From contig NZ_BJVC01000002.1 of assembly GCF_007988945.1 (NCBI RefSeq), positions 310,001 to 374,000 on the forward strand: 64,000 nt of DNA. The letters are read 5' to 3'. Origin of the DNA: Swaminathania salitolerans (lineage in GTDB: Bacteria; Pseudomonadota; Alphaproteobacteria; Acetobacterales; Acetobacteraceae). The position numbers and the translations under genes are program-made. Shown in pieces: positions 20,351-31,027 of this stretch (the first letter of the stretch is position 1; every line of letters starts with the position of its first letter). The notes under the pieces were generated by a model that made no database searches, was not told the DNA's origin, and saw nothing but the letters and a program-made list of their open reading frames with translations.

Positions 20351-22954
20351 TTACTCCGCCTCGGCCTGCTGACCGTTGATCACCAGACCATGGTCGTTCG
20401 CGGATACACGAACGGTCTGACCGTCGAAGATCGATCCATCGAGGATGAGACCCGCCAGCGTATTCTGCAGGCTGCGCTGGATGACCCTCTTGAGCGGGCG
20501 GGCACCATAGACCGGGTCGTAACCGGAATCGGCCAGCCATGCCTCGGCGGACCCGTCCAGATCGAGCTCGATCTTCCGGTCTTCCAGCAATCCGCGCAGG
20601 CGCTTGAGCTGGATCGCAACGATACGGGTCATATCCGTGCGCTGCAGCCTCGAGAACAAGACGATCTCGTCGAGCCGGTTGAGAAATTCAGGCCGGAAGT
20701 GGTTGCGCACAACCGCCATGACCTGCGCCTGAACCATATCCGCAGATTCGCCGTCCGGCTGAGCCGCAAGCACATCCGAACCGAGATTCGAGGTCAGGAT
20801 AATGATCGTGTTGCGGAAATCCACGACACGCCCCTGCCCGTCCGTCAGCCGTCCGTCATCGAGAACCTGAAGCAGGATGTTGAATACATCCTCATGGGCC
20901 TTCTCGACCTCATCGAAGAGAATGACCTGATAGGGCCTGCGCCGCACGGCCTCGGTCAGAACGCCCCCCTCTTCGTAACCGACATATCCCGGAGGCGCGC
21001 CCACCAGACGCGATACCGCGTGCTTCTCCATGAACTCGCTCATGTCGATCCGCAGCATGGCGCGGTCGTCATCGAAAAGGAACTGCGCCAGAGCCTTGGC
21101 CAGCTCCGTCTTGCCGACACCCGTCGGACCGAGGAACAGGAAGGAGCCGATGGGACGGTGCGGATCCTGCAATCCGGCCCGCGCGCGACGCACGGCATTC
21201 GAGACAGCCTTGAGCGCAGGCTCCTGGCCCACGACCCGCTCGCGCAACTCGTCTTCCATACGAACGAGCTTTGCGCGCTCTCCCTCCAGCATGCGATCGA
21301 CCGGCACGCCGGTCCAGCGCGACACGACAGAGGCGATCCCCTGATCGGTGACAGCTTCGCTGAAGAGGCCGGTCTCCGCCGCGTCGTTCTGCTCTTCTGT
21401 CTGAGCGGTCTCGATCTGGCGTTCGAGATCCGGGATAGTGGCATACATCAGTTCGGATGCACGACCCAGATCGCCCTTTCTCTGCGCGACCTCCACCTCG
21501 GAGCGGGCCTGATCGATCTGCTCCTTGAGCTTCTGGACCGCATTGACCCGGTTCTTCTCCGCATGCCATGCCGCGCTCATCGCGTCGGACTGCTCCTGCA
21601 GATCCGCAAGCTCCGCCTCCAGCTTGACGAGACGTTCACGGCTCGCGCTGTCCTCTTCCTTGCGGATGGCCTCGCGTTCGATCTTCAGCTGGATCACCCG
21701 GCGGTCGAGCTCATCGAGCGCCTCGGGCTTGCTGTCGATCTGCATACGAAGCCGGCTGGCTGCCTCATCGACCAGATCGATCGCCTTGTCGGGGAGGAAA
21801 CGGTCGGTGATGTAGCGATTGGAGAGCGTCGCTGCCGCAACCAGTGCGCCGTCCGTAATCCGGACGCCGTGATGGAGCTCGTATTTCTCCTTGATCCCGC
21901 GCAGGATGGAAATGGTGTCGGCAACCGAAGGCTCACCGACGAAAACCGGCTGGAAGCGCCGCGCGAGTGCTGCATCCTTCTCGATATATTTGCGGTACTC
22001 GTCCAGCGTGGTTGCGCCGACACAGTGAAGAACGCCGCGCGCGAGTTCGGGCTTGATCAGGTTCGACGCATCCATGGCGCCATCGGAGCGCCCGGCACCC
22101 ACAAGCGTGTGCATCTCGTCGATAAACAGGATGATCTGTCCTTCGGCGCTCTCGATTTCCTTGAGAACGGCCTTCAGACGCTCCTCGAACTCGCCGCGAT
22201 ATTTCGCGCCAGCCACCAGCGCGCCCATATCGAGCGAGAGAAGCTTCTTGTTGCGCAGGGCCTCGGGCACGTCGCCATTGACGATACGCAGAGCGAGCCC
22301 CTCGACGATTGCGGTCTTGCCCACACCCGGCTCGCCGATGAGCACCGGGTTGTTCTTCGTCCGCCGAGCGAGAACCTGAATCGTCCGCCTGATTTCCTCG
22401 TCTCTGCCGATCACCGGGTCGAGCTTGCCGGATTGCGCGACCGCGGTCACGTCGCGTGCGTATTTTTTCAGCGCATCGAAGCTGGCCTCGGCATTGGCGC
22501 TATCGACCACGCGGCCCTTGCGCAGTTCCGCAACGGCACGCTCCAGCGCCTTGGCATCGGCCTTGCCTTCGCTCAGTGCCTGGCCTGCTGCGCTTTTGCT
22601 CGCGGCAAGCGCCACCAGAAGGCGATCCTGTGCGACGAAGCTGTCACCGGCCTTCTGGGCGTCCTGCTCGGCCTGATCGAGCACGCGCACGAGATCCGGG
22701 GTCGCCTGAGGCTGGCCCGCGCCACCGCCCTGCACCTTCGGCAGGCGCGACAGGGCAGCATCGTTGGCCTGTCGCACGACATCCGGGCTTCCGCCTGCGG
22801 CACGGATCAGGCCCGATGCGGCGCCTTCAGGATCGTCGAGAAGCGCCTTCAGCAGATGTTCGGGGGTGAGCTGCTGGTGATAGTCCCGCAGCGCGATGGT
22901 GGAAGCAGCCTGAAGAAACCCGCGGCTACGTTCGGTGAATTTTTCGATATTCAT
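20351..22954 (-). CDS. clpB: ATP-dependent disaggregase ClpB
   Basis: An 867-residue Hsp100 chaperone that, with DnaK, threads aggregated proteins through a hexameric pore. It has the N-terminal Clp repeat domain, a first AAA+ module with Walker A GEPGVGKT and the pore loop [13 protein letters not shown], a long coiled-coil middle domain (about 410-525), and a second AAA+ module with GPTGVGKT and [13 protein letters not shown]. Length and domain order are normal. A probable sigma-32 promoter lies upstream, and a strong terminator lies downstream. Confidence 0.97.
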   Translation of the reverse strand: MNIEKFTERSRGFLQAASTIALRDYHQQLTPEHLLKALLDDPEGAASGLIRAAGGSPDVVRQANDAALSRLPKVQGGGAGQPQATPDLVRVLDQAEQDAQKAGDSFVAQDRLLVALAASKSAAGQALSEGKADAKALERAVAELRKGRVVDSANAEASFDALKKYARDVTAVAQSGKLDPVIGRDEEIRRTIQVLARRTKNNPVLIGEPGVGKTAIVEGLALRIVNGDVPEALRNKKLLSLDMGALVAGAKYRGEFEERLKAVLKEIESAEGQIILFIDEMHTLVGAGRSDGAMDASNLIKPELARGVLHCVGATTLDEYRKYIEKDAALARRFQPVFVGEPSVADTISILRGIKEKYELHHGVRITDGALVAAATLSNRYITDRFLPDKAIDLVDEAASRLRMQIDSKPEALDELDRRVIQLKIEREAIRKEEDSASRERLVKLEAELADLQEQSDAMSAAWHAEKNRVNAVQKLKEQIDQARSEVEVAQRKGDLGRASELMYATIPDLERQIETAQTEEQNDAAETGLFSEAVTDQGIASVVSRWTGVPVDRMLEGERAKLVRMEDELRERVVGQEPALKAVSNAVRRARAGLQDPHRPIGSFLFLGPTGVGKTELAKALAQFLFDDDRAMLRIDMSEFMEKHAVSRLVGAPPGYVGYEEGGVLTEAVRRRPYQVILFDEVEKAHEDVFNILLQVLDDGRLTDGQGRVVDFRNTIIILTSNLGSDVLAAQPDGESADMVQAQVMAVVRNHFRPEFLNRLDEIVLFSRLQRTDMTRIVAIQLKRLRGLLEDRKIELDLDGSAEAWLADSGYDPVYGARPLKRVIQRSLQNTLAGLILDGSIFDGQTVRVSANDHGLVINGQQAEAE

Positions 22955-23044
22955 TGTTTTACAGAACTCCCTTGCCCCAGTTCAGGCGGCTAGCGTGATT
23001 TGCGAGAACCCCGTCAGAGGCAGTCCTCGCATCGACACTTCAGG

Positions 23045-23072
23045 ATGTGGGGTCGTTCTGTAGTTTGCCAAG
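23045..23072 (-). promoter_or_regulatory. Probable heat-shock (sigma-32) promoter of clpB
   Basis: On the minus strand CTTGGC (23067-23072) is followed, after about 14 bp, by CCCCACAT (23045-23052). This matches the sigma-32 pattern CTTGAA / CCCCATnT at both ends and lies about 90 bp upstream of the clpB start. clpB is a classical sigma-32 target. No start-site data are available. Confidence 0.6.
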
Positions 23073-23173
23073 TGCGCCCGGGCGGAGATGTGGCAGGAAC
23101 CGGCTCCGACGAAAACCGGTTCGCTCTGCAATCTGCTTACCCGCCCGTTTGCCCCGCTGTTGTCGGGTGACGT

Positions 23174-24673
23174 TCAGTCCTGGACGGCTCGGGCCAGCGC
23201 CGGGGCGGAAGCCCCCTTCTTCCGTTCGAACTCGGCGAGCGAAAAGGCCCGACCGTAGATCTCGATCTGATCGGTCTGCAGATAGCTCTTTTCCAGAGGA
23301 ATCGTCATGCGCACATACCGGCCGATCACACCCTTTTCGTCTTCCCAGCGGAATGGCGTGCCATCGAGACCGCCGAAAACCGCGCCGTCCTGCCTTTCGA
23401 TTAGCGTCTGCCAGAAAAAGCGGTCATGCGAGATTTCGATGGTGAAGGTCGAGAGCCGCTCGAGCGCCCCGTCGAGACGATTGAAGATCATGATCTCATG
23501 GACATGGCAAAGTGCGCCGAGATCGACCATCCACCAGGGTTTGTCCTCGAGCGCCGTATGATGCTGCGGATTTCCGGTCAGGCGCCCCGAGACGGCGCGT
23601 GCCGCATCGTCGTCTCTCGATCCGGGATGAAGCGTGGAACTCTGGGTCGCACGCTTGCCTTTCGACAGAAGCGTCCAGCGGGAAACGGGGATGACGGTCG
23701 TCTTCCATCCTTCCGAAACCACCGAGCTCCAGTACTCCGCAAGACGGGTATCGAATACGGCATTGGTCGCCGCATGATGGGCGAGACGTTCGGCTTCGGA
23801 TTTCGCGGCCCAGCTTCCCTGGGTCGCGAACTCGCCCCTCGTGCCCCGTTCGCGACGACGGGCGAAATCCTGCTCGGACCGTATCACGAAATGCGCGATA
23901 TATCCCGTTTCGAGGAGGCGTTTCCGCCGTTCGTCCGTTGCGAGAAAGGCATCGGCTTTACGGGGGAAGTCCTCATGATATCCGTCGAGCGTCTCACCGA
24001 GTGTGTTGCAGACCCGCAAGGGAGCGCCGAGAGAAGAGAGATCCTCATGAAATCTCGCGGTCGGACGCTCGGACGACAGACGGTAGGACACCGCCCCGAC
24101 CTTGGCGAGGCTCTTGGTCACGGGTCCAACGCCGCTTTCGCGACGCGTGTAATTGCGCAACACGCCCGAGAGCGGCCGCTTCATATGGCCGTTATGCCCA
24201 TACTGACACGCGTTGAAGCAGATGGCGTCATGCGTGTCGCCCAGCCGCGCCGTCATCGCGCCGATGTCATGCAGATCCGGCAGCGAGATATACTCGTCCA
24301 GATCCAGAAACATCAGCCATTTCGTTTCGTGGGAATAATGGCGCAGATAATGCCGGTACATCTGCAACTGTTCGCCGACATAGCGGAAGTGATGAAATGT
24401 CACATAGGGCTTCGCGCCGCTAAGAAAAGGAAGGACAGCCTCGTAGAGCGCAGAAGGATCGTCATCGTTACAATACAGATAGACGTGATCGAAACCGATC
24501 GAACGATGATAATTCAGCCATTCGGCGATGTTTTCGTTTTCCCATCGCGCACAGGCGACCAGGACGTGCTGATACACGGGCGTCGGCCAGATTCCCCGCG
24601 TTTTCGCCACTGCAACGGGCAACCGGCCGAAACTGGAGAGATCGCGCGCGGAGGAAGATCTGGAGACTGCCAT
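23174..24673 (-). CDS. GT2_4-type glycosyltransferase with C-terminal discoidin-like region
   Basis: A 499-residue protein. Residues about 35-290 match the Glyco_tranf_2_4/DUF23 group: VLVACARWENENIAEWLNYH, DHVYLYCNDDDPSA and the metal-binding LFLDLDEYISLPDL. Residues about 355-480 look like an F5/8 type C (discoidin) beta-sandwich: GKRATQSSTLHPG, WWMVDLGALCHVHEIMIFNR and YVRMTIP. There is no signal peptide or membrane helix, so it probably acts in the cytosol on a glycan or lipid-linked acceptor, with the C-terminal part perhaps binding sugar. It follows the divergent AGE-family gene and precedes clpB on the same strand. Donor and acceptor are unknown. Confidence 0.8.
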   Translation of the reverse strand: MAVSRSSSARDLSSFGRLPVAVAKTRGIWPTPVYQHVLVACARWENENIAEWLNYHRSIGFDHVYLYCNDDDPSALYEAVLPFLSGAKPYVTFHHFRYVGEQLQMYRHYLRHYSHETKWLMFLDLDEYISLPDLHDIGAMTARLGDTHDAICFNACQYGHNGHMKRPLSGVLRNYTRRESGVGPVTKSLAKVGAVSYRLSSERPTARFHEDLSSLGAPLRVCNTLGETLDGYHEDFPRKADAFLATDERRKRLLETGYIAHFVIRSEQDFARRRERGTRGEFATQGSWAAKSEAERLAHHAATNAVFDTRLAEYWSSVVSEGWKTTVIPVSRWTLLSKGKRATQSSTLHPGSRDDDAARAVSGRLTGNPQHHTALEDKPWWMVDLGALCHVHEIMIFNRLDGALERLSTFTIEISHDRFFWQTLIERQDGAVFGGLDGTPFRWEDEKGVIGRYVRMTIPLEKSYLQTDQIEIYGRAFSLAEFERKKGASAPALARAVQD

Positions 24674-24910
24674 GAGGGTTCGAAAACTCCATAGGGACCG
24701 TAGGGAAATGAACCGAGCCCGAACGCGAGGCCCGGATAATCGGGACGCACTCTAGGGCGCGCGCGCGCGGCCGAACAGGATTTTTCCTCTCTCGCAGCCT
24801 GCGGGTACACGCTTCGTCATATTTAATCCCGCGCGGCGATGGAGCCGGGCGGCAACCCGCCGCCCTTCCCTGCGTGTCTATCGCATTCGCCATCGCACAG
24901 GGATGCCCCC

Positions 24911-26167
24911 ATGACCGATCTGCTTTCGCCCATGCTTCTCCCGGATTCCAGCTGGGTACGTCGCTCCGCTCATCGCCTGTGGCTCGCCGCCCAGGGGCGT
25001 CGTCTGCTGAGATTCGGCGCCGCCTCACGCATGACGGGCGGTTTCGGCGCGCTGGGCGTGGACGGCACCCTGCCGGATGGCGCCGAGGCCGACGGCATTC
25101 TGACCGCGCGCATGGTTCACGCGTTTTCGATGGGGGCTCTGCAGGGCATTCCCGGCTGCCTTCCCCTCGTCCGACACGGTGTCGAGGCTCTTCTCGGGCC
25201 GCTGCACGATGCTCGCCACGGAGGGTGGTTCGAGGTCGCAAGCGCGCCGGAGAACCGGAAACAGGCCTATCTCCACGCATTCGTGGCGCTCGCAGGGTCT
25301 TCCGCAACCCTGCTCGGGGTAGAGGGCGGGAAAAGGCTTCTCGATCTGGCGACCGGGGTGCTCGAAAACCATTACTGGTCCGAAGACGAAGGGGTCATGC
25401 GCGAGAGCTTCGCCCGGGACTGGAGCGATGAGGAGAATTATCGGGGCGCGAATGCGAACATGCATTCCACCGAGGCCTGTCTCGCTCTGGCCGATATCAC
25501 CACGGACGGAAAATGGCTGGATCGCGCCGCGCGTATCGTCCATCGCTTCGTCCATGAAATTGCGGGGGCGCATGAGCACTGCATGCCCGAGCATTTCGAC
25601 CGTAACTGGACGTTGCTGCGCGATTACAACCGCGACAAGCCGACCGATCCTCTGCGGCCCTATGGAATGACACCCGGACATTTTTCGGAATGGGCGCATC
25701 TGACCCTCAAGGTCGAAGCCGCGCTGCTGAGAAAGACAGGAACAGCACCCGGCTGGATGCTCCCCGATGCCCGTGCGCTGCTGGCGAGCGCCCTGCGTTA
25801 TGGCTGGGCGCCCGACGGCAAGCCGGGCATGGTCTATACCATCGACTGGGATCACAAGGTGCATGTGCCGGTGCGTGCCCACTGGGTACAGGCCGAGAGC
25901 GTGACGGCTGCGGTCAACCTGCTCAAGAGAACGGGCAGCGGCGAATACGAGGTCTGGTACAGGCGGATCTGGGATTATATCGCCAACACCCTGATCGATT
26001 ACGATCAGGGAAGCTGGCGAAACGAGGTCGATGCCGACGGCCATCTTTCGGGCGAAGTCTATGCCGACAAGGCCGATCTCTATCACGCCTATCAGGCGAC
26101 CGTTGCACCGTTCCTGCCTCTGGCGCCCTGCCTGACCCTGGCGCTCAGGGAATCGGATATCGTCTGA
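24911..26167 (+). CDS. AGE-family sugar epimerase/isomerase
   Basis: A 418-residue (alpha/alpha)6-barrel enzyme of the N-acylglucosamine 2-epimerase superfamily. Motifs include DARHGGWFEV, RKQAYLHAFVALAGS, RGANANMHSTEACLALAD, TPGHFSEWAHL and WVQAESVTAAVNL. The conserved histidines (in LHAF, NMHST and PGHF) fit the proton-relay residues of the family. The superfamily also holds YihS-type aldose-ketose isomerases, mannose isomerases and cellobiose epimerase; I cannot decide which sugar is used. ATG 24911 follows an AGGGA site and replaces an earlier in-frame start at 24839. The gene stands alone between divergent and convergent neighbours. Confidence 0.82.
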   Translation: MTDLLSPMLLPDSSWVRRSAHRLWLAAQGRRLLRFGAASRMTGGFGALGVDGTLPDGAEADGILTARMVHAFSMGALQGIPGCLPLVRHGVEALLGPLHDARHGGWFEVASAPENRKQAYLHAFVALAGSSATLLGVEGGKRLLDLATGVLENHYWSEDEGVMRESFARDWSDEENYRGANANMHSTEACLALADITTDGKWLDRAARIVHRFVHEIAGAHEHCMPEHFDRNWTLLRDYNRDKPTDPLRPYGMTPGHFSEWAHLTLKVEAALLRKTGTAPGWMLPDARALLASALRYGWAPDGKPGMVYTIDWDHKVHVPVRAHWVQAESVTAAVNLLKRTGSGEYEVWYRRIWDYIANTLIDYDQGSWRNEVDADGHLSGEVYADKADLYHAYQATVAPFLPLAPCLTLALRESDIV

Positions 26168-26270
26168 GGATCGTCTGAGGGGCAGACAGGGCCACCAGCC
26201 CCTCCCCGCCAGCCTCTCCCATGGCAGCCTCTCCATGGCAGAGCCCGCCCGGGACAGATCCCGCCCGGGG
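26159..26270. repeat. Series of paired short direct repeats after the AGE-family gene
   Basis: ATCGTCTGAGG occurs twice in tandem (26159-26180), the first copy containing the stop codon. Further on, CAGCCTCTCCCATGG and CAGCCTCTCCATGG are adjacent (26210-26238), then CAGAGCCCGCCCGGGA and CAGATCCCGCCCGGGG (26239-26270). These are 14-16 bp doublets, again with different unit sequences, filling most of the 135-bp spacer. Confidence 0.8.
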
Positions 26271-26302
26271 AGGCCGGGAAGGATCGTCCGAGAGAGAGAC
26301 GC

Positions 26303-27070
26303 TTACTCGCCGCCGCCCTCGATCCGGTCATATCCGGCGGAACCGGGCGGCGCACCGCGGGGAATGAGAGGCTGGTCGGACACATGAATGGCCTGGAGCC
26401 GGTTCGGCCCGAGCCGGGTCACGACGACAAGCTTTCCGTACGCAGTGTTGTAGCCATAGCCATCGGCATAGACCGGCGCGCCGTTCTGAAGGAAACCGGT
26501 GCGGGATGCGGCCGCCGGTACGCGCAACACGGTCCCGTCTCCGAGGACCGCGCCATTCACGGCGCCATCGCCGTCATGCAGCAGGCGAACGATACGCCCT
26601 TCGGCACTTGCAGGCGGCGCCGATGTCACCAGCTCGGGCAACGGAGAGGCACAGACATCCTGCGTGCTGCGCCCCCGGGACATGATGAGGGCGAAGGCGC
26701 GCACGAGATGCAGTGACGGCGCCGCGAGCCCCCTGACCGCCAGGGCCGCCCCGGGGCGCAGATCGTGATCCTGCGCGGCCAGACCCGGCGGCATCTCGAC
26801 TTCCGTGCCATCGGCAAGAAGGGCTCCGGTGGCGTCGCCCTGCGTCCCGGGCAGAAGGCGCGCGATGCGCCCGCTGAAGCGCGGCAGGGAAGAGAGATCG
26901 AAAACGCAGGTTCCGTCCGTGTCACGCCCCGGGCTTGCACTGACCGGCGTTGGGGACGCGGAGGGTCGGGACGCGGGCGACCGGGGTGCCGACGCCGCGA
27001 TCCCCGATGCCGAGAGGAACATAATGGTGGCCAGCCCCGTAAGAGAGGCCGTCAGCATGCGCGATCTCAT
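26303..27070 (-). CDS. Exported hypothetical protein with two internal repeats
   Basis: Not recognised by name. ATG 27070 gives a 255-residue protein with a basic start and hydrophobic stretch (MRSRMLTASLTGLATIMFL), a signal peptide ending near an AxA site. A Ser/Pro-rich linker follows. The mature part has two similar units: RIARLLPGTQGDATGALLADGTEVEMPPGL and, about 100 residues later, RIVRLLHDGDGAVNGAVLGDGTVLRVPAAA, each followed by a hydrophobic PGAALAVRG / NGAPVYADG strand. The pattern suggests two small beta-barrel (OB-like) domains. It lies 21 bp after purH and may share its transcript. A start at 27088 is possible but has a poor ribosome-binding site. Confidence 0.68.
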   Translation of the reverse strand: MRSRMLTASLTGLATIMFLSASGIAASAPRSPASRPSASPTPVSASPGRDTDGTCVFDLSSLPRFSGRIARLLPGTQGDATGALLADGTEVEMPPGLAAQDHDLRPGAALAVRGLAAPSLHLVRAFALIMSRGRSTQDVCASPLPELVTSAPPASAEGRIVRLLHDGDGAVNGAVLGDGTVLRVPAAASRTGFLQNGAPVYADGYGYNTAYGKLVVVTRLGPNRLQAIHVSDQPLIPRGAPPGSAGYDRIEGGGE

Positions 27071-27091
27071 CCTTCGCTCTTCCTTCATTCT

Positions 27092-28672
27092 TCAGTGGCG
27101 GAAATGACGCATTCCCGTAAACACCATCGCGATCCCGGCCGCATCCGCCGCGTCGATGACCTCCTGGTCCCGGATCGATCCGCCGGGCTGGATCACGGCC
27201 TTCGCACCGGCGGCGATCACGCTCTCGAGTCCATCGGCGAACGGGAAGAACGCATCCGAAGCCGCGACCGAGCCTTCGGTCAGCGCCACGCTCTCGCCCG
27301 CAGCCTCGGCAGCATCCATACTCTTGCGTGCCGCGATCCGTGCGGAATCGACCCGCGACATCTGCCCGGCACCGATACCGACCGTAGCGCCATCCCTGAC
27401 GTAGATCACGGCATTGGACTTGACGTGTTTCGCAACGCGGAAAGCGAAGAGAAGATCGGCCATTTCCTGCCCGGTCGGCGCTCTCTTCGTAACGACCCGC
27501 AGCGCCTCGGGGCCGACGCGTCCTGCATCGCGTTCCTGGGCGAGGAAACCGCCCGCAACCGATTTGAACGTCATGCCGCCCGAAACCGGGGAAGGAACCC
27601 CGCCCGTCAGCAGAAGTCTCAGGTTCTTCTTGCGACTGAGAACGGCCTTGGCCTCCTCGGAGGCATCCGGCGCGACGATGACCTCTGTGAACAGCGTTGC
27701 GATCTGCTCGGCCGTCTCGACGTCGAGCGGCCGGTTGAGGGCAACGATCCCTCCGAAGGCCGAGACCGGATCGCAGCGCAAGGCGGCCTTCCACGCCTCG
27801 ACAAGCGTCGGCGCTGTTGCGACCCCGCACGGATTGGCATGTTTGACGATCACGATAGCCGGCGCGTCGAACTCCGCAACAGCCTCGAAAGCCGCATCGG
27901 TATCGTTCAGATTGTTATAGCTCAGCGCCTTGCCCTGGATCTGTCGTGCCGTGGCGATGCCGAAGCGGTTTTCCCCCGTCGTGTAGAACGCAGCGTCCTG
28001 ATGGGGATTTTCACCATAGCGCAGCAATTCCCTGCGGGTGCCGCTCACGGTCATGACCGCCGGAAGCGCTTCGCCCCGCTGCCGGGCGAACCAGCTCGCG
28101 ATCATCGCGTCGTACGATGCGGTATGCGCATAGGCCTGCCCCGCCCAGAGCTGACGCTCGGCCAGAGTGGTGCCACCCTGATCCAGCGCGGCAATGAAAG
28201 CGCCATATTGATCGGGATCGGTGAGAATGACCACGTGATCGTGGTTCTTGGCGGCCGCACGGATCATCGCAGGTCCGCCGATATCGATGTTCTCGATACA
28301 GGTATCGGCATCGGCCCCGGAGGCGACGGTCGCTGCGAAAGGATAGAGATTGACGCAGACAAGATCGATCGGGGCGATGGAATGGGCGTCCATCTGTGCG
28401 CGATGGCTCTCGAGATCGCGACGCCCCAGAATGCCCCCATGGATCTGCGGCACGAGCGTCTTCACCCGACCGTCGAGGATTTCCGGAAAACCCGTATGAT
28501 CGGAGACATCCGTCACCTCCAGCCCCGCCTCGCGCAGGGCCTTGGCCGATCCCCCGGTGGAGAGCAATGCGACCCCTTTATCGATCAATGCCCTGCCGAG
28601 TTCGATCAGACCCGCCTTGTCGCTGACGGAAAGAAGCGCCCGGCGCATGGGCAAACGATCGGAAGAAGTCAT
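27092..28672 (-). CDS. purH: Bifunctional AICAR formyltransferase / IMP cyclohydrolase
   Basis: PurH catalyses the last two steps to IMP. The 526-residue protein has the N-terminal MGS-like cyclohydrolase domain ([34 protein letters not shown]) and the AICARFT domain with [23 protein letters not shown] and the formate-transfer region near the C terminus ([16 protein letters not shown]). The length is normal. Its start overlaps the end of the YdjM-like gene by 4 bases, so the two are co-translated. Confidence 0.97.
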   Translation of the reverse strand: MTSSDRLPMRRALLSVSDKAGLIELGRALIDKGVALLSTGGSAKALREAGLEVTDVSDHTGFPEILDGRVKTLVPQIHGGILGRRDLESHRAQMDAHSIAPIDLVCVNLYPFAATVASGADADTCIENIDIGGPAMIRAAAKNHDHVVILTDPDQYGAFIAALDQGGTTLAERQLWAGQAYAHTASYDAMIASWFARQRGEALPAVMTVSGTRRELLRYGENPHQDAAFYTTGENRFGIATARQIQGKALSYNNLNDTDAAFEAVAEFDAPAIVIVKHANPCGVATAPTLVEAWKAALRCDPVSAFGGIVALNRPLDVETAEQIATLFTEVIVAPDASEEAKAVLSRKKNLRLLLTGGVPSPVSGGMTFKSVAGGFLAQERDAGRVGPEALRVVTKRAPTGQEMADLLFAFRVAKHVKSNAVIYVRDGATVGIGAGQMSRVDSARIAARKSMDAAEAAGESVALTEGSVAASDAFFPFADGLESVIAAGAKAVIQPGGSIRDQEVIDAADAAGIAMVFTGMRHFRH

Positions 28673-29259
28673 GTCTCGCTCCGCGGTAACTGATGATCCG
28701 CCTGCTCATATGCCCTCAGACGCTCTTGCGCAATGAAACGGACGGACTTCGCACGATGCGCCGTTTCGCCCGGTTGAGCGCAAAGGTTATGATAGGACAG
28801 CACACAGAGAAGCGCGAGCGAGCCGAGCAGAACGAGATATTCCCGGAAACTCCCGACTTTCGCATAGGGCCAGAAGGCGATGCGATTTCGCGAAAGCGGA
28901 TAGAGAGCCCAGCAGCCGCCGGTGGGCAGGTCGCCGAGGATATGGCTCGCATAACCGATGAGAAACGCGCCGAGCGGCCCCGCAAGGGCCTTCTGTCCCA
29001 GCTCCGTTGCGATCAGCACCGCCAGCGCGAAGGGCACGAAGAGGCTATGCGTGACCGTACGATGCCCGCACCATCTGGCGAGAAGGCGGGAGACGGGCTT
29101 CAGGCGCGAGCCGAGCATCGATCGCTCGGTATCGATATCGGGTACGAGACTTCCCAGAGCGCCCGCACAGAGCCCTTCGAACGAGGGCGCGATCCAGGCA
29201 GCGGACATGGCCGTGAGCACACAGGCGACACCAAGAACGAGATGGGAACGTCCAGTCAT
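28669..29259 (-). CDS. YdjM/DUF457-like membrane-bound metal-dependent hydrolase
   Basis: A 196-residue membrane protein with about four hydrophobic segments. The conserved polar motifs [25 protein letters not shown] and [13 protein letters not shown] form the Asp/His set typical of the YdjM (DUF457) family, described as predicted membrane-bound metal hydrolases. E. coli YdjM is LexA-regulated; no LexA box is evident here. The gene lies upstream of purH with a 4-base overlap, so it heads that short operon. The last ~50 residues are cytosolic and charged. Substrate unknown. Confidence 0.8.
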   Translation of the reverse strand: MTGRSHLVLGVACVLTAMSAAWIAPSFEGLCAGALGSLVPDIDTERSMLGSRLKPVSRLLARWCGHRTVTHSLFVPFALAVLIATELGQKALAGPLGAFLIGYASHILGDLPTGGCWALYPLSRNRIAFWPYAKVGSFREYLVLLGSLALLCVLSYHNLCAQPGETAHRAKSVRFIAQERLRAYEQADHQLPRSET

Positions 29260-29440
29260 CCCTTCTTATGACATTGCTTTGACCGTCGCGTCCATATCAT
29301 TGATTTTCAATGATAAAGATCTGGCTTTCCCGGAGGAGTCACGACCGGGCAATCAGGGAGACCCGGCCATATTTCCCCGCGATGGGAAGTCTTCGATCGT
29401 TTACGGGAATTATCCTGAGACAAGAGACGAGAAATATAGT

Positions 29441-31027
29441 CTAATCGTCTGTGTTTGCTGTATTTTCCCGATTGAATTCCGCACTCTCCCATCCTCCGCC
29501 GAGCGCGCGATACAGCGCGACGAATGCCGTTGCGATCTGGATCCTGTTGCTCGAGGCGGCGGCTTCCGCGGCGAGGGCTTGCGCCTCTGCGATATCCACC
29601 TGCAGGAAATCGACCGCACCCTGTCTATAGCGCTCCCGTGCGACGGAGGCCGCGACGCGACTTTCCTTCAGCGCCGTCTCTGTCTCGACGAGCCGCCTCT
29701 GGGACTGGGTGTAGGCCGTGAGCGCATCGTCGACCTCGTTCCACGCCCTGAGCACCGTCTGGTGAAAGGCAAGCGCCGCGTCGCGCTGCTCGGCACGCCG
29801 CAGGGCCAGCGTGCCGCGCAGGCGGCCTCCCTGAAAGAGCGGAACCGAGAGGGTCGGTCCCGTCGCGAACTGCCGGGATGGAAGCGAGAAGAAACTGGCG
29901 GCTGAAAGGGTCTGGGTGCCCATCTGCCCCGTCAGGGTGATATCCGGGTAGAAGGCGGCGATCGCCACACCGATCCCTGCGGTCGCCGCGTGAAGCCTTG
30001 CTTCGGCCTCGCGGATATCGGGCCTGCGGCGCGCCAGCTGCGAAGGAATGCCGATGGGCGCGCGGGGCACCACCACCGGCAACACACCGGGATGGCGCCG
30101 CAGCGTCTCCGACAGGCTGCGTGGCGGCTCTGCCAGAAGCAGCCCGATTGCATTGATGAGCGCGGATTCCGAATTGCGCAGAGGCGGCAGAGCCGCTGCC
30201 GTGTTCGCGCGCTCGGTGCGGGCCTGAGCGAGATCGAGCGAAGAGGCCGCACCATTGGCGATACGTGCTTCCGCCAGCGCGACATCGTGCCTCGCAAGGG
30301 CGAGATGCCGCTCCGCGATCGCAATCTGGTCCTGAACGCCGCGCAGCTGCATGTAGGATTGCACCATCGTTGCAATGGTACTCAGCGCCACGCCATGTCG
30401 CGCTTCTATTGCGGCGTCCTGCCCTGCACGCTGCGCCTCGGTGGCCCTGCGTATCTGGCCGAACAGATCCAGATCCCACGAAGCCCCGAGGGTGTTCTGA
30501 TAGAAATCGTATTCATTGGGCGCGCCCGGGCGCGGTTCCACCAGGGAAATGAATCCCGTCTCGCTCTGATGTACCCGCGAATAGGAGCCCGCCCAGTCGA
30601 GATTCGGAAGACCCTGCGCCGCTGCGATCCGGGTCTGGGATCGCGCCTCCAGAATACGCTGGAAGCCCCGTTGCAGCTCGAGATTCTGCTTGGCCAGACG
30701 CTCGATCAGCCCGTCGAGAACGGGATCGTGGAACTGCTTCCACCACTGTATGTCGACAGGACCGCCATAGGTGGTGCCTGCAAGATCTCGGGGCTGCTCC
30801 GGCCAGTGGGTCGGCGCCACGACATCCGGGGCATGAAAATCGGGGCCGAGCGTGCAGCCTGCGAGCAGCGCCGGAAACAGGGCAGGAAGCAGGTGATGGC
30901 GCATCCGCTTCGGCAGCGAGATACGCGAGGCGAACGCCCCCACGACCCCGGGGTCTGGCGCGCCCCTCCTCCTGCTCCGTTCTGTCGCTCCGCTCATGAG
31001 GGCCGTTCCACGCCGAAAGGGAATCAT
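29441..31027 (-). CDS. Outer-membrane efflux lipoprotein, NodT/OprM type
   Basis: The outer-membrane channel of a tripartite efflux pump. Two RND-style OEP repeats with long helices are visible (QNLELQRGFQRILEARSQT and RRRPDIREAEARLHAATAG). A lipobox (LLAGC) follows a hydrophobic stretch, so it is a lipoprotein. ATG 31027 overlaps the upstream stop by 4 bases, but the signal peptide begins only at residue 42 (MRHHLLPALF, ATG 30904), so the later start may be the true one. It is the third gene of the MFS-HlyD-OMF operon, and its partner genes lie directly upstream. Confidence 0.88.
   Translation of the reverse strand: MIPFRRGTALMSGATERSRRRGAPDPGVVGAFASRISLPKRMRHHLLPALFPALLAGCTLGPDFHAPDVVAPTHWPEQPRDLAGTTYGGPVDIQWWKQFHDPVLDGLIERLAKQNLELQRGFQRILEARSQTRIAAAQGLPNLDWAGSYSRVHQSETGFISLVEPRPGAPNEYDFYQNTLGASWDLDLFGQIRRATEAQRAGQDAAIEARHGVALSTIATMVQSYMQLRGVQDQIAIAERHLALARHDVALAEARIANGAASSLDLAQARTERANTAAALPPLRNSESALINAIGLLLAEPPRSLSETLRRHPGVLPVVVPRAPIGIPSQLARRRPDIREAEARLHAATAGIGVAIAAFYPDITLTGQMGTQTLSAASFFSLPSRQFATGPTLSVPLFQGGRLRGTLALRRAEQRDAALAFHQTVLRAWNEVDDALTAYTQSQRRLVETETALKESRVAASVARERYRQGAVDFLQVDIAEAQALAAEAAASSNRIQIATAFVALYRALGGGWESAEFNRENTANTDD

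Noticed and set aside
20216-22993. 925-codon plus-strand open frame across clpB
   Set aside because: Antisense of clpB with no recognisable domain.
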